From: Thermococcus sp. EP1
GTDB taxonomy: Archaea; Methanobacteriota_B; Thermococci; Thermococcales; Thermococcaceae
NCBI RefSeq assembly: GCF_001317345.1
Contig: NZ_JXCG01000001.1
Location: 248,001 to 312,000 of the forward strand
Direction of reading: 5' to 3'
DNA length: 64,000 nt
A program made the translations under genes and the position numbers. The notes beneath the pieces were generated by a model. That model searched no databases and was not told where the DNA came from. It saw only the letters and a list, made by a program, of their open reading frames with translations. Below are positions 8,767 to 18,482 of the stretch, piece by piece (position 1 is the stretch's first letter; the number at the start of each line of letters is the position of its first letter).

Positions 8767-9990
8767 ATGAGCAATGATATACTTTGGCGATCAGTAAATT
8801 CACTTTATTTATGGGTTCAGAAGGAGAAACATCAAGGATGGGATCCGTACGATGGCCTTAGTGGAGAGGTTACCCAGAAAGTGGCAAATAAAAAATGGCT
8901 AAGCATCCTTATATTGCAACTAAACCTGTATTCTCCTGTTAACCTCCGCCCCATGTTTAGGATCAAAAAGGGATGCGCAAATAAAGCGCGTGCTCTCTTT
9001 TCAAGAGCGTATCTTAACCTTTACTCACTAACAGGAGATAAAAACTTCAAAATTGAAGCAAAGACTATACTTAAGAAATTAGAAACTCAAAACCTAAGCA
9101 AAAATAAGGATGAGTTCTGTTGTGCAAGTTACTATTTCCCATACATTGCTCCTAAGCACTACTTGGGACCCTCTCTTCCAGACATAATATGTGTAACTGA
9201 GTCAGCGAAAAGCTTTATTCAGGGTTATGCGATACTAAAAAAGAAAAAATACTTACTTCTGGCCAATAAAGCTGTTAAATTTCTTCTGAATAAGCTTGTT
9301 GGAAGTTTCGAGGAAGAGGTCTACTTCAAATACACTCCCCTTGAGAGGGGTAAAATAGTCTTCAATGTTTCCGCCTTGGCTCTTGAAACAATTTCAGCTC
9401 TACTGAGATATTCGGGAAATGAATCATTACTCGAAATCGGACAAGACGTAGTGAAACTTTTGATTAAACACCAGAGAGTAGACGGTGCGTGGCCATATTC
9501 CATCCATACTAACTCAAGAATGTATTACTGGCAAATTGATTACCACCAAGGATTCATAATTGATGGCCTACTCGAGTTTTTCCCATATATTACTCACGGA
9601 AAGTTGAGAGATCAAACCAAGTATGCCATACACAAAGCTATAACGTTTTACATGAAAAAGCAGTTCACTTTAGAGGGAGCCTCTTACTACCGCTATCCAA
9701 TCAAATATCCCATAGATATCCACAATCAAGCACAAGGCATAATAACCTTTTCCAGACTGTACTCTAGAACGGGGGACAAAAAATATTTAAAATTTGCACA
9801 AAAAATAGCCCAATGGACGATTAAGAACATGCAAAGCCAGGAGGGATACTTTTACACGCATAAATGGCCAGGGTTTGTAAACAAGACCCCTCACATGAGA
9901 TGGGGGCAAGCATGGATGATATTGGCGTTAAGCACCTTATTATCCATGGGAGGAACTCAAAATGAAAGTCATTATGATTGGCCCAATTGA
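8767..9990 (+). CDS. alpha/alpha-toroid (six-hairpin-like) protein of a glycan locus
   Basis: A 407-residue helical protein with no signal peptide. Repeated helical hairpins carry G-D-K-N/K-x-x-x-x-A and Q-x-x-D-G-A-W-P-Y / Q-S-Q-E-G-Y-F-Y motifs, like (alpha/alpha)6-toroid glycosidases, epimerases and heparinase/lyase folds. I recognise no catalytic signature. AGGGAGG precedes the ATG by about six bases, and the 3' end overlaps the next gene by 29 bases. A second protein of this type is at 39436, also directly before a GT4 gene, which suggests a fixed partnership. Confidence 0.65.
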   Translation: MSNDILWRSVNSLYLWVQKEKHQGWDPYDGLSGEVTQKVANKKWLSILILQLNLYSPVNLRPMFRIKKGCANKARALFSRAYLNLYSLTGDKNFKIEAKTILKKLETQNLSKNKDEFCCASYYFPYIAPKHYLGPSLPDIICVTESAKSFIQGYAILKKKKYLLLANKAVKFLLNKLVGSFEEEVYFKYTPLERGKIVFNVSALALETISALLRYSGNESLLEIGQDVVKLLIKHQRVDGAWPYSIHTNSRMYYWQIDYHQGFIIDGLLEFFPYITHGKLRDQTKYAIHKAITFYMKKQFTLEGASYYRYPIKYPIDIHNQAQGIITFSRLYSRTGDKKYLKFAQKIAQWTIKNMQSQEGYFYTHKWPGFVNKTPHMRWGQAWMILALSTLLSMGGTQNESHYDWPN

Positions 9991-11050
9991 AACGGCTGGA
10001 GGCGTCTCAATTCACACTAAAGAGCTCACGAGGGCCTTAAAGCAACTTAGTATTGACGTGGAAATGTATAACATAAGCTCCGAGAAGGAATACCCGACAT
10101 TAGTTTCCAACTTTATCAAGCTCTATAGGAGGACATTGGGACTCTCATTGAAACTTATAAAAAACAGAAAAAAATCCAACATTGTTCATATACAAGCTTC
10201 TGGACCAGTGGGGGGATTTTTACCGGCTATATTTGGAGCAATATTGAAAAAACTTTTAGGGTTTCACATGATCGTCACTTTTCATTATTCAAACACTCCA
10301 CTATTTGTGAAAAAATATAAGAAACTTGTTTCTTTTGTACTTAGAAACTCAGATATGTTCATTGTGGTGTCTAATACCCAAAAGATGTCCATAATTAATG
10401 CCATCAAAAAATACAATGACAGAATTGTCGTGATACCAAATGGGTATAATCCTTTACGACTTCATAAACTTCCAAAAAGTAAAGCACGAAAAGAGCTTGG
10501 GTTAAGCCCCAAAGATAAAATCATAGTAAATGTTGCATTGCTCTTGGAGAAGAAAGGTCACAAATATCTGATCGACGCTATGAGCCTAATTGTTAATAAG
10601 TATAATCAAAAAAATGTTAGGTGCTTTATAATTGGCAAAGGACCATTAAAAGAAGAACTCCAAAAACAAATACATGAACTTGGTCTTCAAGATCACGTCA
10701 AACTCCTCGGGTTTGTGTTGGATAAAGAACTAGCCTACTGGATGAACGCCGCCGATCTTTTCGTCCTTCCGAGTCTGAGGGAGGGCAACCCAATGGTCAT
10801 GTTCGAAGCCCTAGGAGTTGGCCTTCCCTTTGTTGGGACTGCCGTTGGTGGTATTCCAGAAATAATAACCTCCGAGGAGTACGGTCTGCTCTGCGAGCCG
10901 GGCAATCCAAAGGATCTGACTGAGAAAATCTTAAGAGCCCTCAATAAAGAATGGGACCGAGAGAAAATAAGGAAGTATGCGGAACAGTTCACGTGGGAGG
11001 AGATTGCTAAGAAAACTGTTGAGATTTACACCCATCTATTAGGGGGGTAA
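9962..11050 (+). CDS. GT4 glycosyltransferase
   Basis: A GT-B fold retaining glycosyltransferase of 362 residues. The N-terminal domain begins MKVIMIGPIETAGGVSIHTKEL. The C-terminal domain shows V-A-L-L-L-E-K-K-G-H-K-Y-L, the A-D-L-F-V-L-P-S-L-R-E-G-N-P-M-V loop and the E-A-x-x-x-G-x-P-x-V donor site. GGGAGG lies about seven bases before the ATG. Transfers an unknown sugar onto a growing lipid-linked glycan on the cytoplasmic side. Confidence 0.85.
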   Translation: MKVIMIGPIETAGGVSIHTKELTRALKQLSIDVEMYNISSEKEYPTLVSNFIKLYRRTLGLSLKLIKNRKKSNIVHIQASGPVGGFLPAIFGAILKKLLGFHMIVTFHYSNTPLFVKKYKKLVSFVLRNSDMFIVVSNTQKMSIINAIKKYNDRIVVIPNGYNPLRLHKLPKSKARKELGLSPKDKIIVNVALLLEKKGHKYLIDAMSLIVNKYNQKNVRCFIIGKGPLKEELQKQIHELGLQDHVKLLGFVLDKELAYWMNAADLFVLPSLREGNPMVMFEALGVGLPFVGTAVGGIPEIITSEEYGLLCEPGNPKDLTEKILRALNKEWDREKIRKYAEQFTWEEIAKKTVEIYTHLLGG

Positions 11051-11053
11051 CTA

Positions 11054-12424
11054 ATGAGGAGTAATCTCAAGATTGCCATTATTGGCCTCGACGGAGCAAA
11101 TAAAACAACCGCAAAGGCAGTTGGTATAAAAACTCAGCTTCATGACTTTATATCAACGATACCTCCCTATACCCCCCCCTCTTGGATATCAATAATAACT
11201 GGGGTAAACCCCGCAAAGCATGGAATAATCGGGTGGCAAAAAGTAAACCCGTTTATTTTGAAGACTCACCTAACAACAGCTAAAGATGTTAAATATCCAC
11301 GCCTACCAGAGTTATTAAGCTTACACGGGCTTAAGAGTGTGATAATAAATCTCCCCATGACCTGGCCAATGGAGTGGGCCGATCCAGAGACTAATGTCGT
11401 TGTCTCAGATTGGGCAGCTCCAAAGCAAGAGATATTTCCAAAAGACCTCAATGAAAAGTACAAAGACCGCTTGGTAGAACCTCCCCACCAGTGGGCAAAA
11501 GAAGATAAAAAGGAGTACCCCAATAAGGTAAAGGAGTTCACAGAAACCAGACTCTCATTGTATTATGAGTTGCTGGAGAAAATCGACTGGAATTTGTACT
11601 TTATTGTTTTCAGTGAGACTGATTGGATCTCTCATCTTTATCCACAGATTCTTGAGGGAAAAGAGATCAGCATTGTAAAGCCAACGTTTAGATTAATTAA
11701 CAAGTTCATCAAAGATGTTACATCAATTGCAGATATTGTATTTATTGTAAGCGACCACGGCTTTGAAATTATCAACAAGGTGTTTTACGTAAACGAAGCC
11801 CTAGCTGAGAAAGGATTCATAAAATACAGCACAGTCAAATCAAAGATAGCCAGTAAAGCAAAAGAAATGATCCCAAAACAAATTTTGAACAGGATTATTG
11901 AAAAAACTCGCTCATCAGGAAGCATTGTATCCCACGTGGCCTCTAATGCAGATGCTTTTATGGTGGAGCCTCCATCTTGGGGGATCTACTTAAAAGATCC
12001 CCAGAAATCAAAAGCTATTATTGATGCCTTGCGGAGCTATTCTGAAGTTAGGGATGCAATACCTTTAAGGCTTATTCACAAAGGACCACATGTTAAGTAC
12101 CTTCCAGACTTGTTTGTTATTCCAGAGAGCGGCGTGGAGTTCTCGCATGAGTTTAAAGGAAAAATAGCTGAGACAGTGCATAAAGGAGGCCACGAGATTC
12201 ATGGGGTATTCTCCGTGTGGGGCGAAGATATCAAAGAAACTATCAAATTTGACAAAATTCCAAGGGTGTATGACATCGTGTCCACTGTCCTACACATATT
12301 TGGTTTGCCAATTCCAAAAGATAGCGACGGAAGAGTTTTGAGAGAAATTTTTGAAGAAGAGTCAGAATTCGCCAAGAGAATACCGAAGTATACAAATGAA
12401 TTTCAACCTCGTAGATGGGGGTAA
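11054..12424 (+). CDS. alkaline phosphatase superfamily phosphodiesterase/nucleotide pyrophosphatase-like
   Basis: A 456-residue enzyme with I-I-G-L-D-G-A (metal Asp13), Y-T-P-P-S-W-I-S-I-I-T-G (Thr40 as nucleophile), F-S-E-T-D-W-I-S-H and V-S-D-H-G-F-E. This pattern is that of type I phosphodiesterase/nucleotide pyrophosphatase proteins, commonly found in archaeal glycan loci. GGGGGGT precedes the ATG. It begins three bases after the upstream glycosyltransferase. Possible roles are phosphoglycosyl transfer or nucleotide-sugar turnover; neither can be decided from sequence. Confidence 0.75.
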   Translation: MRSNLKIAIIGLDGANKTTAKAVGIKTQLHDFISTIPPYTPPSWISIITGVNPAKHGIIGWQKVNPFILKTHLTTAKDVKYPRLPELLSLHGLKSVIINLPMTWPMEWADPETNVVVSDWAAPKQEIFPKDLNEKYKDRLVEPPHQWAKEDKKEYPNKVKEFTETRLSLYYELLEKIDWNLYFIVFSETDWISHLYPQILEGKEISIVKPTFRLINKFIKDVTSIADIVFIVSDHGFEIINKVFYVNEALAEKGFIKYSTVKSKIASKAKEMIPKQILNRIIEKTRSSGSIVSHVASNADAFMVEPPSWGIYLKDPQKSKAIIDALRSYSEVRDAIPLRLIHKGPHVKYLPDLFVIPESGVEFSHEFKGKIAETVHKGGHEIHGVFSVWGEDIKETIKFDKIPRVYDIVSTVLHIFGLPIPKDSDGRVLREIFEEESEFAKRIPKYTNEFQPRRWG

Positions 12425-12430
12425 CTAAAA

Positions 12431-14230
12431 ATGATTCCTAAAACAGTTGTCAGCAGATTCAGTGCTTATATCACCAGTGTGGATAAGCATCTACTTATTG
12501 GAACAATAGTTAGCTTGCTGATGTTTATTAATATCTATATATTGCTTTCTACGCCCCCTGCAGAACACTACGAAGTTTCTATTTACACAACATATCCCCG
12601 TCTCTTCTGGACAAACAGTGTAACTATACTTTGGTTAACAACACTTTGGCTAGTATTAGGTAAAAGTATCAAAAACAAATTGCTGGTGGTCATTTTAGTT
12701 ATAAATCAGCTAACCCTTATCTTACTACCATTGTTCCGAGGTTATTTTATCTATGGTAGATCCGATGAACTTGGGCATTTGGGGAGGGCTAAAGAAATAT
12801 TGATTACTACCCATGTAGGCAATGACAACTTTTATCCCATACTCCATATAATAATTTCCGAACTGAAACTTGTTGCAGGAGCTTCCTTAAATTCCCTGAC
12901 TATATTACTGCCCCCGTTCTTCTGGTTAATGTTACTACTGTGGTATTTCCTATTTGTCTTCAACCTCACCCATAATATCAATTTGGGGAAGTTTTCAGTT
13001 CTAATTTGGATGATGTTCCCTCTTGGATCTTGGCATACAGCACTGGTAGGTAACATGTTTTCATATGTCTTTATGTTTCTTATCCTTGCTGTGTGGTTCT
13101 CATCCATTAAAGAATCTAAAAAATACTTCTTGACAACTGTCCTTTATCTTAACCTAGTATTCTTTCATCCTCTAACTTCAATGTATTTGCTCATGATTTT
13201 TGTAATTTTTGACCTTCTAAATCTTAGACTTGGATTTAAAAGAGACTTATCTTTTGTAAAGAATCTCGGGATTATTGTAATCGTTGTATGGACAATATGG
13301 CACTTATCCTTCCTAGGACCCGTACTTACACTTAGGGCGTTCTGGTATTCCATTGGGGGTTCAATGGAAGGGATAAATAAATTTGTCTCAATGTATGTTG
13401 CCAATATTGAAAAATATAACATTCCAATATTAAGGACAATTAAGTTCGCCATATACCGCTACTTTGGTGTTATGATACTTGGGATGCTGGCAACATCTTT
13501 TATTATTAACTTTTTTAAAAACAAAAAATTTGCAGAAATACCCACTACAATCTTTTTGCCATTTTTTATCGTCTTTGTCACTTGGAGCGGATTAAATATT
13601 TTTATCCATTTTGTGAATTTTGAGCGTTCTTTTAGATATGTAGTTGCATTTTCTATTCCACTAGCAGGCCGAATATTATATGAAATGTCAAAAAGATATA
13701 AAATAGATAAAAAACAAACAACTTTTATTCTAATTTTGTTTTTAATATTCTCGTACTTTGCAATTTTTACAATACATGCTTCTCCACTTATGGGACACCC
13801 TAATCATCAAGTCTCAGCTTCGGAGTATTATGGAATGGGATGGTGGTTTGAAAGAAGAGATTATCTTCTAATAGGTTACGAAGATACACAGATATCTCAA
13901 TACAGATTTTATGGAGTATGGTACGGAAGATATCGTGTGCATACGGCAAAAATGATACTTTCTCCTAACCGAGGACAATCATTAATACCTGAACACTTTG
14001 GATATTACAAATATGAACTGGCCGGCAATGGATTCAGCAACCCCACGTATTTTATAATGGGGCGAGTAGTGTGGGAGTATTACAATGCCACAATTTGGGA
14101 TAGAGTAGACTACTGGAGATGGAAACCAGAAGAGTTATTGAGGTTACGTAGTGACCCTACTGTAAATCTTTTATACTCTTCAGAAGACATCTCTATTTAT
14201 CTAATAATTCCATATGGAAAAGGTGTGTAA
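12431..14230 (+). CDS. large polytopic membrane protein, probable GT-C-like glycosyltransferase
   Basis: A 599-residue protein with roughly a dozen membrane segments up to residue ~455 followed by a ~140-residue soluble tail rich in Tyr and Trp. The first large loop holds R-S-D-E-L-G-H-L (Asp112, Glu113), the place where GT-C enzymes keep their acidic metal-binding motif, so an isoprenoid-phosphate-sugar dependent transferase acting outside the membrane is likely. GGGGGT precedes the ATG. The coding region is AT-rich compared with the dehydrogenase at 6495. I do not recognise a named subfamily. Confidence 0.6.
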   Translation: MIPKTVVSRFSAYITSVDKHLLIGTIVSLLMFINIYILLSTPPAEHYEVSIYTTYPRLFWTNSVTILWLTTLWLVLGKSIKNKLLVVILVINQLTLILLPLFRGYFIYGRSDELGHLGRAKEILITTHVGNDNFYPILHIIISELKLVAGASLNSLTILLPPFFWLMLLLWYFLFVFNLTHNINLGKFSVLIWMMFPLGSWHTALVGNMFSYVFMFLILAVWFSSIKESKKYFLTTVLYLNLVFFHPLTSMYLLMIFVIFDLLNLRLGFKRDLSFVKNLGIIVIVVWTIWHLSFLGPVLTLRAFWYSIGGSMEGINKFVSMYVANIEKYNIPILRTIKFAIYRYFGVMILGMLATSFIINFFKNKKFAEIPTTIFLPFFIVFVTWSGLNIFIHFVNFERSFRYVVAFSIPLAGRILYEMSKRYKIDKKQTTFILILFLIFSYFAIFTIHASPLMGHPNHQVSASEYYGMGWWFERRDYLLIGYEDTQISQYRFYGVWYGRYRVHTAKMILSPNRGQSLIPEHFGYYKYELAGNGFSNPTYFIMGRVVWEYYNATIWDRVDYWRWKPEELLRLRSDPTVNLLYSSEDISIYLIIPYGKGV

Positions 14231-14232
14231 AA

Positions 14233-15276
14233 ATGAGAACTAAAGTCGCGCCGAATCGCAGTAGTTCATTAATTAGAGACTTTATGCTCCGATTTATAAG
14301 CTACAATAGGTACGTTGTCGAGAGTTTTATCTTTAAAACCCACAAAGATTATAAGCTGGAGGATACAATTATTATTTCCGGCACTCCCAGAGGGGGCACT
14401 ACATGGTTCTTAGAAATCTTGGAAACTCTGCCAGATTACAGATCTATCTTCGAACCTTTTCATAGAGAGTGGTTCTCAGAAATAAAACGTTTAAATATCC
14501 CTCCTCGTCCTTATCTGGAACCCAATGCAGAAAATAAGCCTTTAAAGGAGTATTTGTATAAAGTTTTTACTGGAAGAATTGCCAGCAAACAACCAAGACT
14601 TTTAACTCCCACGGAAGTGTACAAACTTATTAAGGGAAGGAAACTAATAGTAAAGTTTATTCGAGCTAACAGAATTCTCCCATGGATCGTTACAAACTTT
14701 GAGTTACGGGGGACGTACCTTCTTATAAGACACCCCTGCGCGATAATAGCGTCTCAGTTAGAGACTGGAATCAGAGGATATTTCACTCCCAAAAGAGTGC
14801 CTTTATCTAAAAAGATCGTCTTTAGAGAAGCTTATCAAATCCCAGCCATAAGAAACAATGAATGGTTGATGAAAAAACTTAACACTATTGATAAACAAGA
14901 AGAAGTCCTCGCTGCAATTTGGAGCATGGATAACTATGTCCCTCTTGCATACCTTAGTGAAAATCCAAATGCCTATTATGTTGTAGTATACGAAAAACTC
15001 CTTAATAACTTTGAGGATGAAGCTAATAAACTCTTCAACTATATTCACGAAAAAGTTCCAAAAAAAGCATATAAGAAGTTCACAAAACCTAGCAAAACTA
15101 CGCACGACTCCTCTTACATTGGTACTCAAAAACAATTATTGAAATGGAAGAAAAAACTCACAAAGCACCAAGTTAAAAACATATTAAAAGTCACTCATTG
15201 GTTTGGCTTGGACTTTTACAATGAAAATCCAGAACCCGATTATAACTCATTAAAGAACTGGACTCCACAAATCTAG
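14233..15276 (+). CDS. PAPS-dependent sulfotransferase
   Basis: Transfers sulfate from PAPS to a hydroxyl or amino group of a glycan. The 5'-phosphosulfate loop reads S-G-T-P-R-G-G-T-T-W (residues 49-58), and the 3'-phosphate site reads L-L-I-R-H-P-C-A-I-I-A-S (Arg166, Ser174), both canonical. Length 347 is usual for carbohydrate sulfotransferases. It has no signal peptide, so it works in the cytoplasm where PAPS is made. AAGGTGTG precedes the ATG. It is the last gene of the toroid/GT4/phosphodiesterase/membrane protein string, and the PAPS-forming operon is 15 kb away at 30753-34796. Confidence 0.85.
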   Translation: MRTKVAPNRSSSLIRDFMLRFISYNRYVVESFIFKTHKDYKLEDTIIISGTPRGGTTWFLEILETLPDYRSIFEPFHREWFSEIKRLNIPPRPYLEPNAENKPLKEYLYKVFTGRIASKQPRLLTPTEVYKLIKGRKLIVKFIRANRILPWIVTNFELRGTYLLIRHPCAIIASQLETGIRGYFTPKRVPLSKKIVFREAYQIPAIRNNEWLMKKLNTIDKQEEVLAAIWSMDNYVPLAYLSENPNAYYVVVYEKLLNNFEDEANKLFNYIHEKVPKKAYKKFTKPSKTTHDSSYIGTQKQLLKWKKKLTKHQVKNILKVTHWFGLDFYNENPEPDYNSLKNWTPQI

Positions 15277-15385
15277 CCAATTATTTTTAATTCTTTCTAA
15301 CTTAAATTGATTTTCTACTCTTAATAACTGTCCAATACTTATTCGGCAAAATCAAAGGTTAGAAGTTTCTTAGCTAATTTCAAAA

Positions 15386-15397
15386 GATTTATAAGAG
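15386..15397 (+). promoter_or_regulatory. TATA-box promoter of a probably leaderless GT2 gene
   Basis: GATTTATAAGAG is centred about 26 bases before the ATG at 15418. An archaeal TATA box sets initiation at about that distance, which would put the transcript start at the start codon. No ribosome binding site precedes the ATG, which agrees. Confidence 0.5.
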
Positions 15398-15417
15398 ATT
15401 GTAGTAAACTTACATGC

Positions 15418-16467
15418 ATGCCTGCAGTATCTGTAATTATCCCTACTTATAATACCAACAATTACATCTTAAAAACCTTACAAGCTCTCAAGGATCAGAC
15501 TTTCAAAGATATCGAAGTGATAATTGTAAATGATGGATCTACAGATAATACAAAAGAGATCGTCTTAAATAATCTTTCTGACGCGCCATTTCCTTGGATG
15601 ATTATTGATCAAGAAAATCAAGGTGCAAGTGCAGCCCGAAACAAGGGTTTAGAAGTAGCAAAAGGGGAATATGTTTACTTCCTCGACAGTGATGACTATA
15701 TTCACAAAACCTTCATCGAAAAAATGTACAACACCGCAAAAAACAGAGATTATGACATAATCATCTCAGGATTTATGGTAGTAGCTCCAGACGGAAAAAT
15801 CCTCAAAAAGTTTGAAAATAAATGCAATAGCACAATGCCAATATCCGGTAAAACTGCCTTAAAATTAAGGCTAAGGCGAGATATCCGTATAATAGTGGAC
15901 AATGTGATTTATAAAAAAGAACTGTTAACTACCAATCATATCAAATTTGATCCTACAGTTAGGCAATTTGCTGGAGATGTCTTGGAATTTAGCTTTAAAG
16001 CATTTTATAGTGCCACAAGGGTTGGATGTATTTCTGAGGCACTGGTCTTCTACACCAGACGCCCAAACTCTGCATCGACCCAGCACACTAAAGATAACCT
16101 TTCTGGACATTTCAATAATCTGCTGAAAACATATAGAGCGATAAGGACCTATATAAAAGATAACGAGACAGATCATGAACTGCTTGCTCTTCTTGATGAG
16201 TATATAGGATTTAGATTGACAAAGATTTTATTCTTCCTCTATAGTATAGGGGAATATTCTAGCGCAGAGGAATATAAGAAAGAAGTTATGCCGTTAATCC
16301 AAAAATCTTCAACAAGGAATATAATGGAAAAATTTCTTAAATTTTTAGTTATATATTACCCCAAACTGTGTCGACCGGCATATTTGATGTATAATCACCT
16401 AACTAATCTAAAACATTTTGGAGAGGAGATACATGACAAAATTCAACTATACAAAATCTCCAGCTAA
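15418..16467 (+). CDS. GT2 family glycosyltransferase
   Basis: A 349-residue inverting GT-A enzyme. Visible motifs are S-V-I-I-P-T-Y-N, I-V-N-D-G-S-T-D, N-Q-G-A-S-A-A-R-N and the metal-binding F-L-D-S-D-D. The C-terminal 100 residues are helical and lack clear membrane segments. It stands apart from the upstream operon by 141 bases and has its own TATA box. Downstream is a decayed region, so it may be the surviving end of a larger unit. Confidence 0.85.
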   Translation: MPAVSVIIPTYNTNNYILKTLQALKDQTFKDIEVIIVNDGSTDNTKEIVLNNLSDAPFPWMIIDQENQGASAARNKGLEVAKGEYVYFLDSDDYIHKTFIEKMYNTAKNRDYDIIISGFMVVAPDGKILKKFENKCNSTMPISGKTALKLRLRRDIRIIVDNVIYKKELLTTNHIKFDPTVRQFAGDVLEFSFKAFYSATRVGCISEALVFYTRRPNSASTQHTKDNLSGHFNNLLKTYRAIRTYIKDNETDHELLALLDEYIGFRLTKILFFLYSIGEYSSAEEYKKEVMPLIQKSSTRNIMEKFLKFLVIYYPKLCRPAYLMYNHLTNLKHFGEEIHDKIQLYKISS

Positions 16468-16952
16468 TGATTCTAGATACACTAAGGGTCGATTACTCAA
16501 GGAGATTAAGTAAAATACTTATAAGGATTACAGATTTGTTGAATATAAAAATGTTATTGCTCCAGCATTATGAACTCATTGTGCCACTTCACATATCAAT
16601 TATTACTGAGAGGTATCCATTAATACACAAAGTTCATGAAATCTTGAATTTAATTATTCTACCTTCTACAGAATCTTGATGTAGTAGAAGTTAAGCCTAA
16701 AGTTAATAACCATTGGAAAAGGAATACAAGAGACAATTAAAACGTCTTGAAAAGAAATTTGCTGATCCAAAAGACAGGTTGGATGCTACAAATATCTTTA
16801 AAACAGTATTCTTTTATTAACAAGTTATCATAGCCAACTCCTGGGCAAATATTGTAAAAGAACCATACAACATTTCTTATGATGAGTTGTTGAAATTCAC
16901 CTTCTTCATGCGCCACCCAATAATAAAAAAGTAATTTCCAAAAAATAAAACT
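16468..16952 (+). pseudogene. decayed gene remnant(s) of unknown family
   Basis: No intact gene, but coding-like pieces interrupted by stops and frameshifts. One frame reads NDSRYTKGRLLKEIK then stop, followed by YKDYRFVEYKNVIAPAL then stop (about 16466-16565). Another frame from about 16714 reads a charged stretch ending DATNIFKTVFFY, stop, then VIIANSWANIVKEP and on to FFMRHPIIKK with a stop near 16934. A 70-residue open frame over 16467-16679 overlaps these and looks accidental. The original family is not recognised; a lost glycan-modifying enzyme is a guess from position. Confidence 0.45.
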
Positions 16953-18482
16953 CTAAACAAACTTCTTCAACACTTTTTTTATCACTCTAAAATCAACCCC
17001 CCACTTTTTCTCTATTGCTAGCAAGAGTTCCACGTCTTCCCTATCTATACTCCTACTCAGGAGTATTAGGAGAAAGTAGAGACTCAAGAACACAAGTAAA
17101 AGCAGAATTGCGTGCCAGATGTTTGATACTGCTAAACAAAAGACTTTAAGCAATCCTAACATAACAAAGCTAATAACCAAAGACTTTACATAGTTTCGGC
17201 TGAATGGATGAATTTTCGTCTTTTTGTAAAGCCAGTAAGACCTGAAGACGTTAGCCACAAAATAAGAAAAAGTCGTGGCGAAAGCAGCGCCTTCAAGTCC
17301 ATAAAATGGGATAAGAATTGCGTTTAAAATCACGTTCAAAACCGCTGCAAAAAAATCCCCAATCAAATTCAAATTCGACTCACCAATAACAATCAAACTT
17401 CCCCAATTCAAACCTAAGAAAGCATGAACCATGAATCCAAGAGCTAAAATTTGCAGAGTTTTGCTTGCTTCTAGGTAGTTTGCCCCGAAGAAGAATTTAA
17501 TCATTGCCTCAGGAAAGACAAAGATAAGAACAAACAACGGCAACGTTAATAAAAACACCCACTTCGTTAAAATCTGATAAGTTCTCCTAAGTTCTCCGAC
17601 TTTTCCTTGGGCATAAAGAGAAGTGGCTATGGGCGGGTAAAGCACTACAACCGATTTGAGAAAAATCGGGAGAAGTCTCGCAATGGGAGAGGCCGAGTTG
17701 TAGACCCCAACGATCTCTGAGCCCAAATAGTAGCCCAACATTAAAGTATCAGTCCATGTCATCAAGAACCCTAAAATTCCCGTGATCATAAGGGGAAGAG
17801 AGAAACTGACAACTTCCTTCCCAAGTTTCAAGTCAAAGGAAACATCGAACTTAAAGAGACACATCCTCCAAACGTCAATAACAAGTGCTACCAGTGTAAA
17901 AGCCTGAGCAATAACATAAGCAAAGAACACAAAGGCAAAAGAAAAGTCTAAAAAGGTCCCAAATAAAACGAGAACCAAGAAGGTCGTTGGATAAACGATG
18001 TTCTTGAAATAAACCCGCTCTCTGACCCTTCCAAAGCCCCTTGAAATGGAAGTTATTGTCCCAGTTAGAGCTGAAAACGGCAACGCAAAAGCTATTATTT
18101 TCAAAACGTAGCTTAATTCCCTTTCATTAAAAATTTGAGCAATACCCCCAGCTCCAAGGATTAAAATTACCATCCAAAGTATGCTATTCACCACTACAAT
18201 TATCAACGCTACTGAAATTAAATCTGGAACCTTTGAAGGCTCTTTCTCATTGTAAAAAGCAATCTCCCTTGGCAATGAATTTTGAAAGCCAAGCATAACG
18301 ATCACAAGAGTAATACTCAAGACAGTTAAAGCCAAATTAAAAACACCATACTCTGCAGTAGAAAAATACCTCGCTATGATAGCCCTACTCAAGAATTGGA
18401 AGAGCATAGAAATCACAGTCCCAACAAAAACAATCCCCGTCCCTTTTGCAATCTTCTGCAATGCTTGACTTGCATCACTCAT
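16953..18482 (-). CDS. polysaccharide flippase (Wzx/MOP superfamily), copy 1
   Basis: A 509-residue integral membrane protein with about 14 predicted segments, typical of oligosaccharide-lipid flippases that move lipid-linked glycans across the membrane. The start is set at MSDASQALQKIAKGTG because AAAGGTGAT sits just before this ATG; an upstream extension of 52 residues is open but charged and has no ribosome site. It is clearly paralogous to the flippase at 47496 (shared G-T-G-I-x-F, S-R-A-x-I-A-R-Y-F, I-S-x-S-R-G-F-G-R-V-R-E, W-T-D-T-L-M-L-G-Y-Y). It converges with the plus-strand glycan genes. Confidence 0.9.
   Translation of the reverse strand: MSDASQALQKIAKGTGIVFVGTVISMLFQFLSRAIIARYFSTAEYGVFNLALTVLSITLVIVMLGFQNSLPREIAFYNEKEPSKVPDLISVALIIVVVNSILWMVILILGAGGIAQIFNERELSYVLKIIAFALPFSALTGTITSISRGFGRVRERVYFKNIVYPTTFLVLVLFGTFLDFSFAFVFFAYVIAQAFTLVALVIDVWRMCLFKFDVSFDLKLGKEVVSFSLPLMITGILGFLMTWTDTLMLGYYLGSEIVGVYNSASPIARLLPIFLKSVVVLYPPIATSLYAQGKVGELRRTYQILTKWVFLLTLPLFVLIFVFPEAMIKFFFGANYLEASKTLQILALGFMVHAFLGLNWGSLIVIGESNLNLIGDFFAAVLNVILNAILIPFYGLEGAAFATTFSYFVANVFRSYWLYKKTKIHPFSRNYVKSLVISFVMLGLLKVFCLAVSNIWHAILLLLVFLSLYFLLILLSRSIDREDVELLLAIEKKWGVDFRVIKKVLKKFV

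Noticed and set aside
16467-16679. 70-residue open frame after the GT2 gene
   Set aside because: No ribosome site, poor codon pattern, and it overlaps coding-like pieces in other frames; treated as part of the decayed region.
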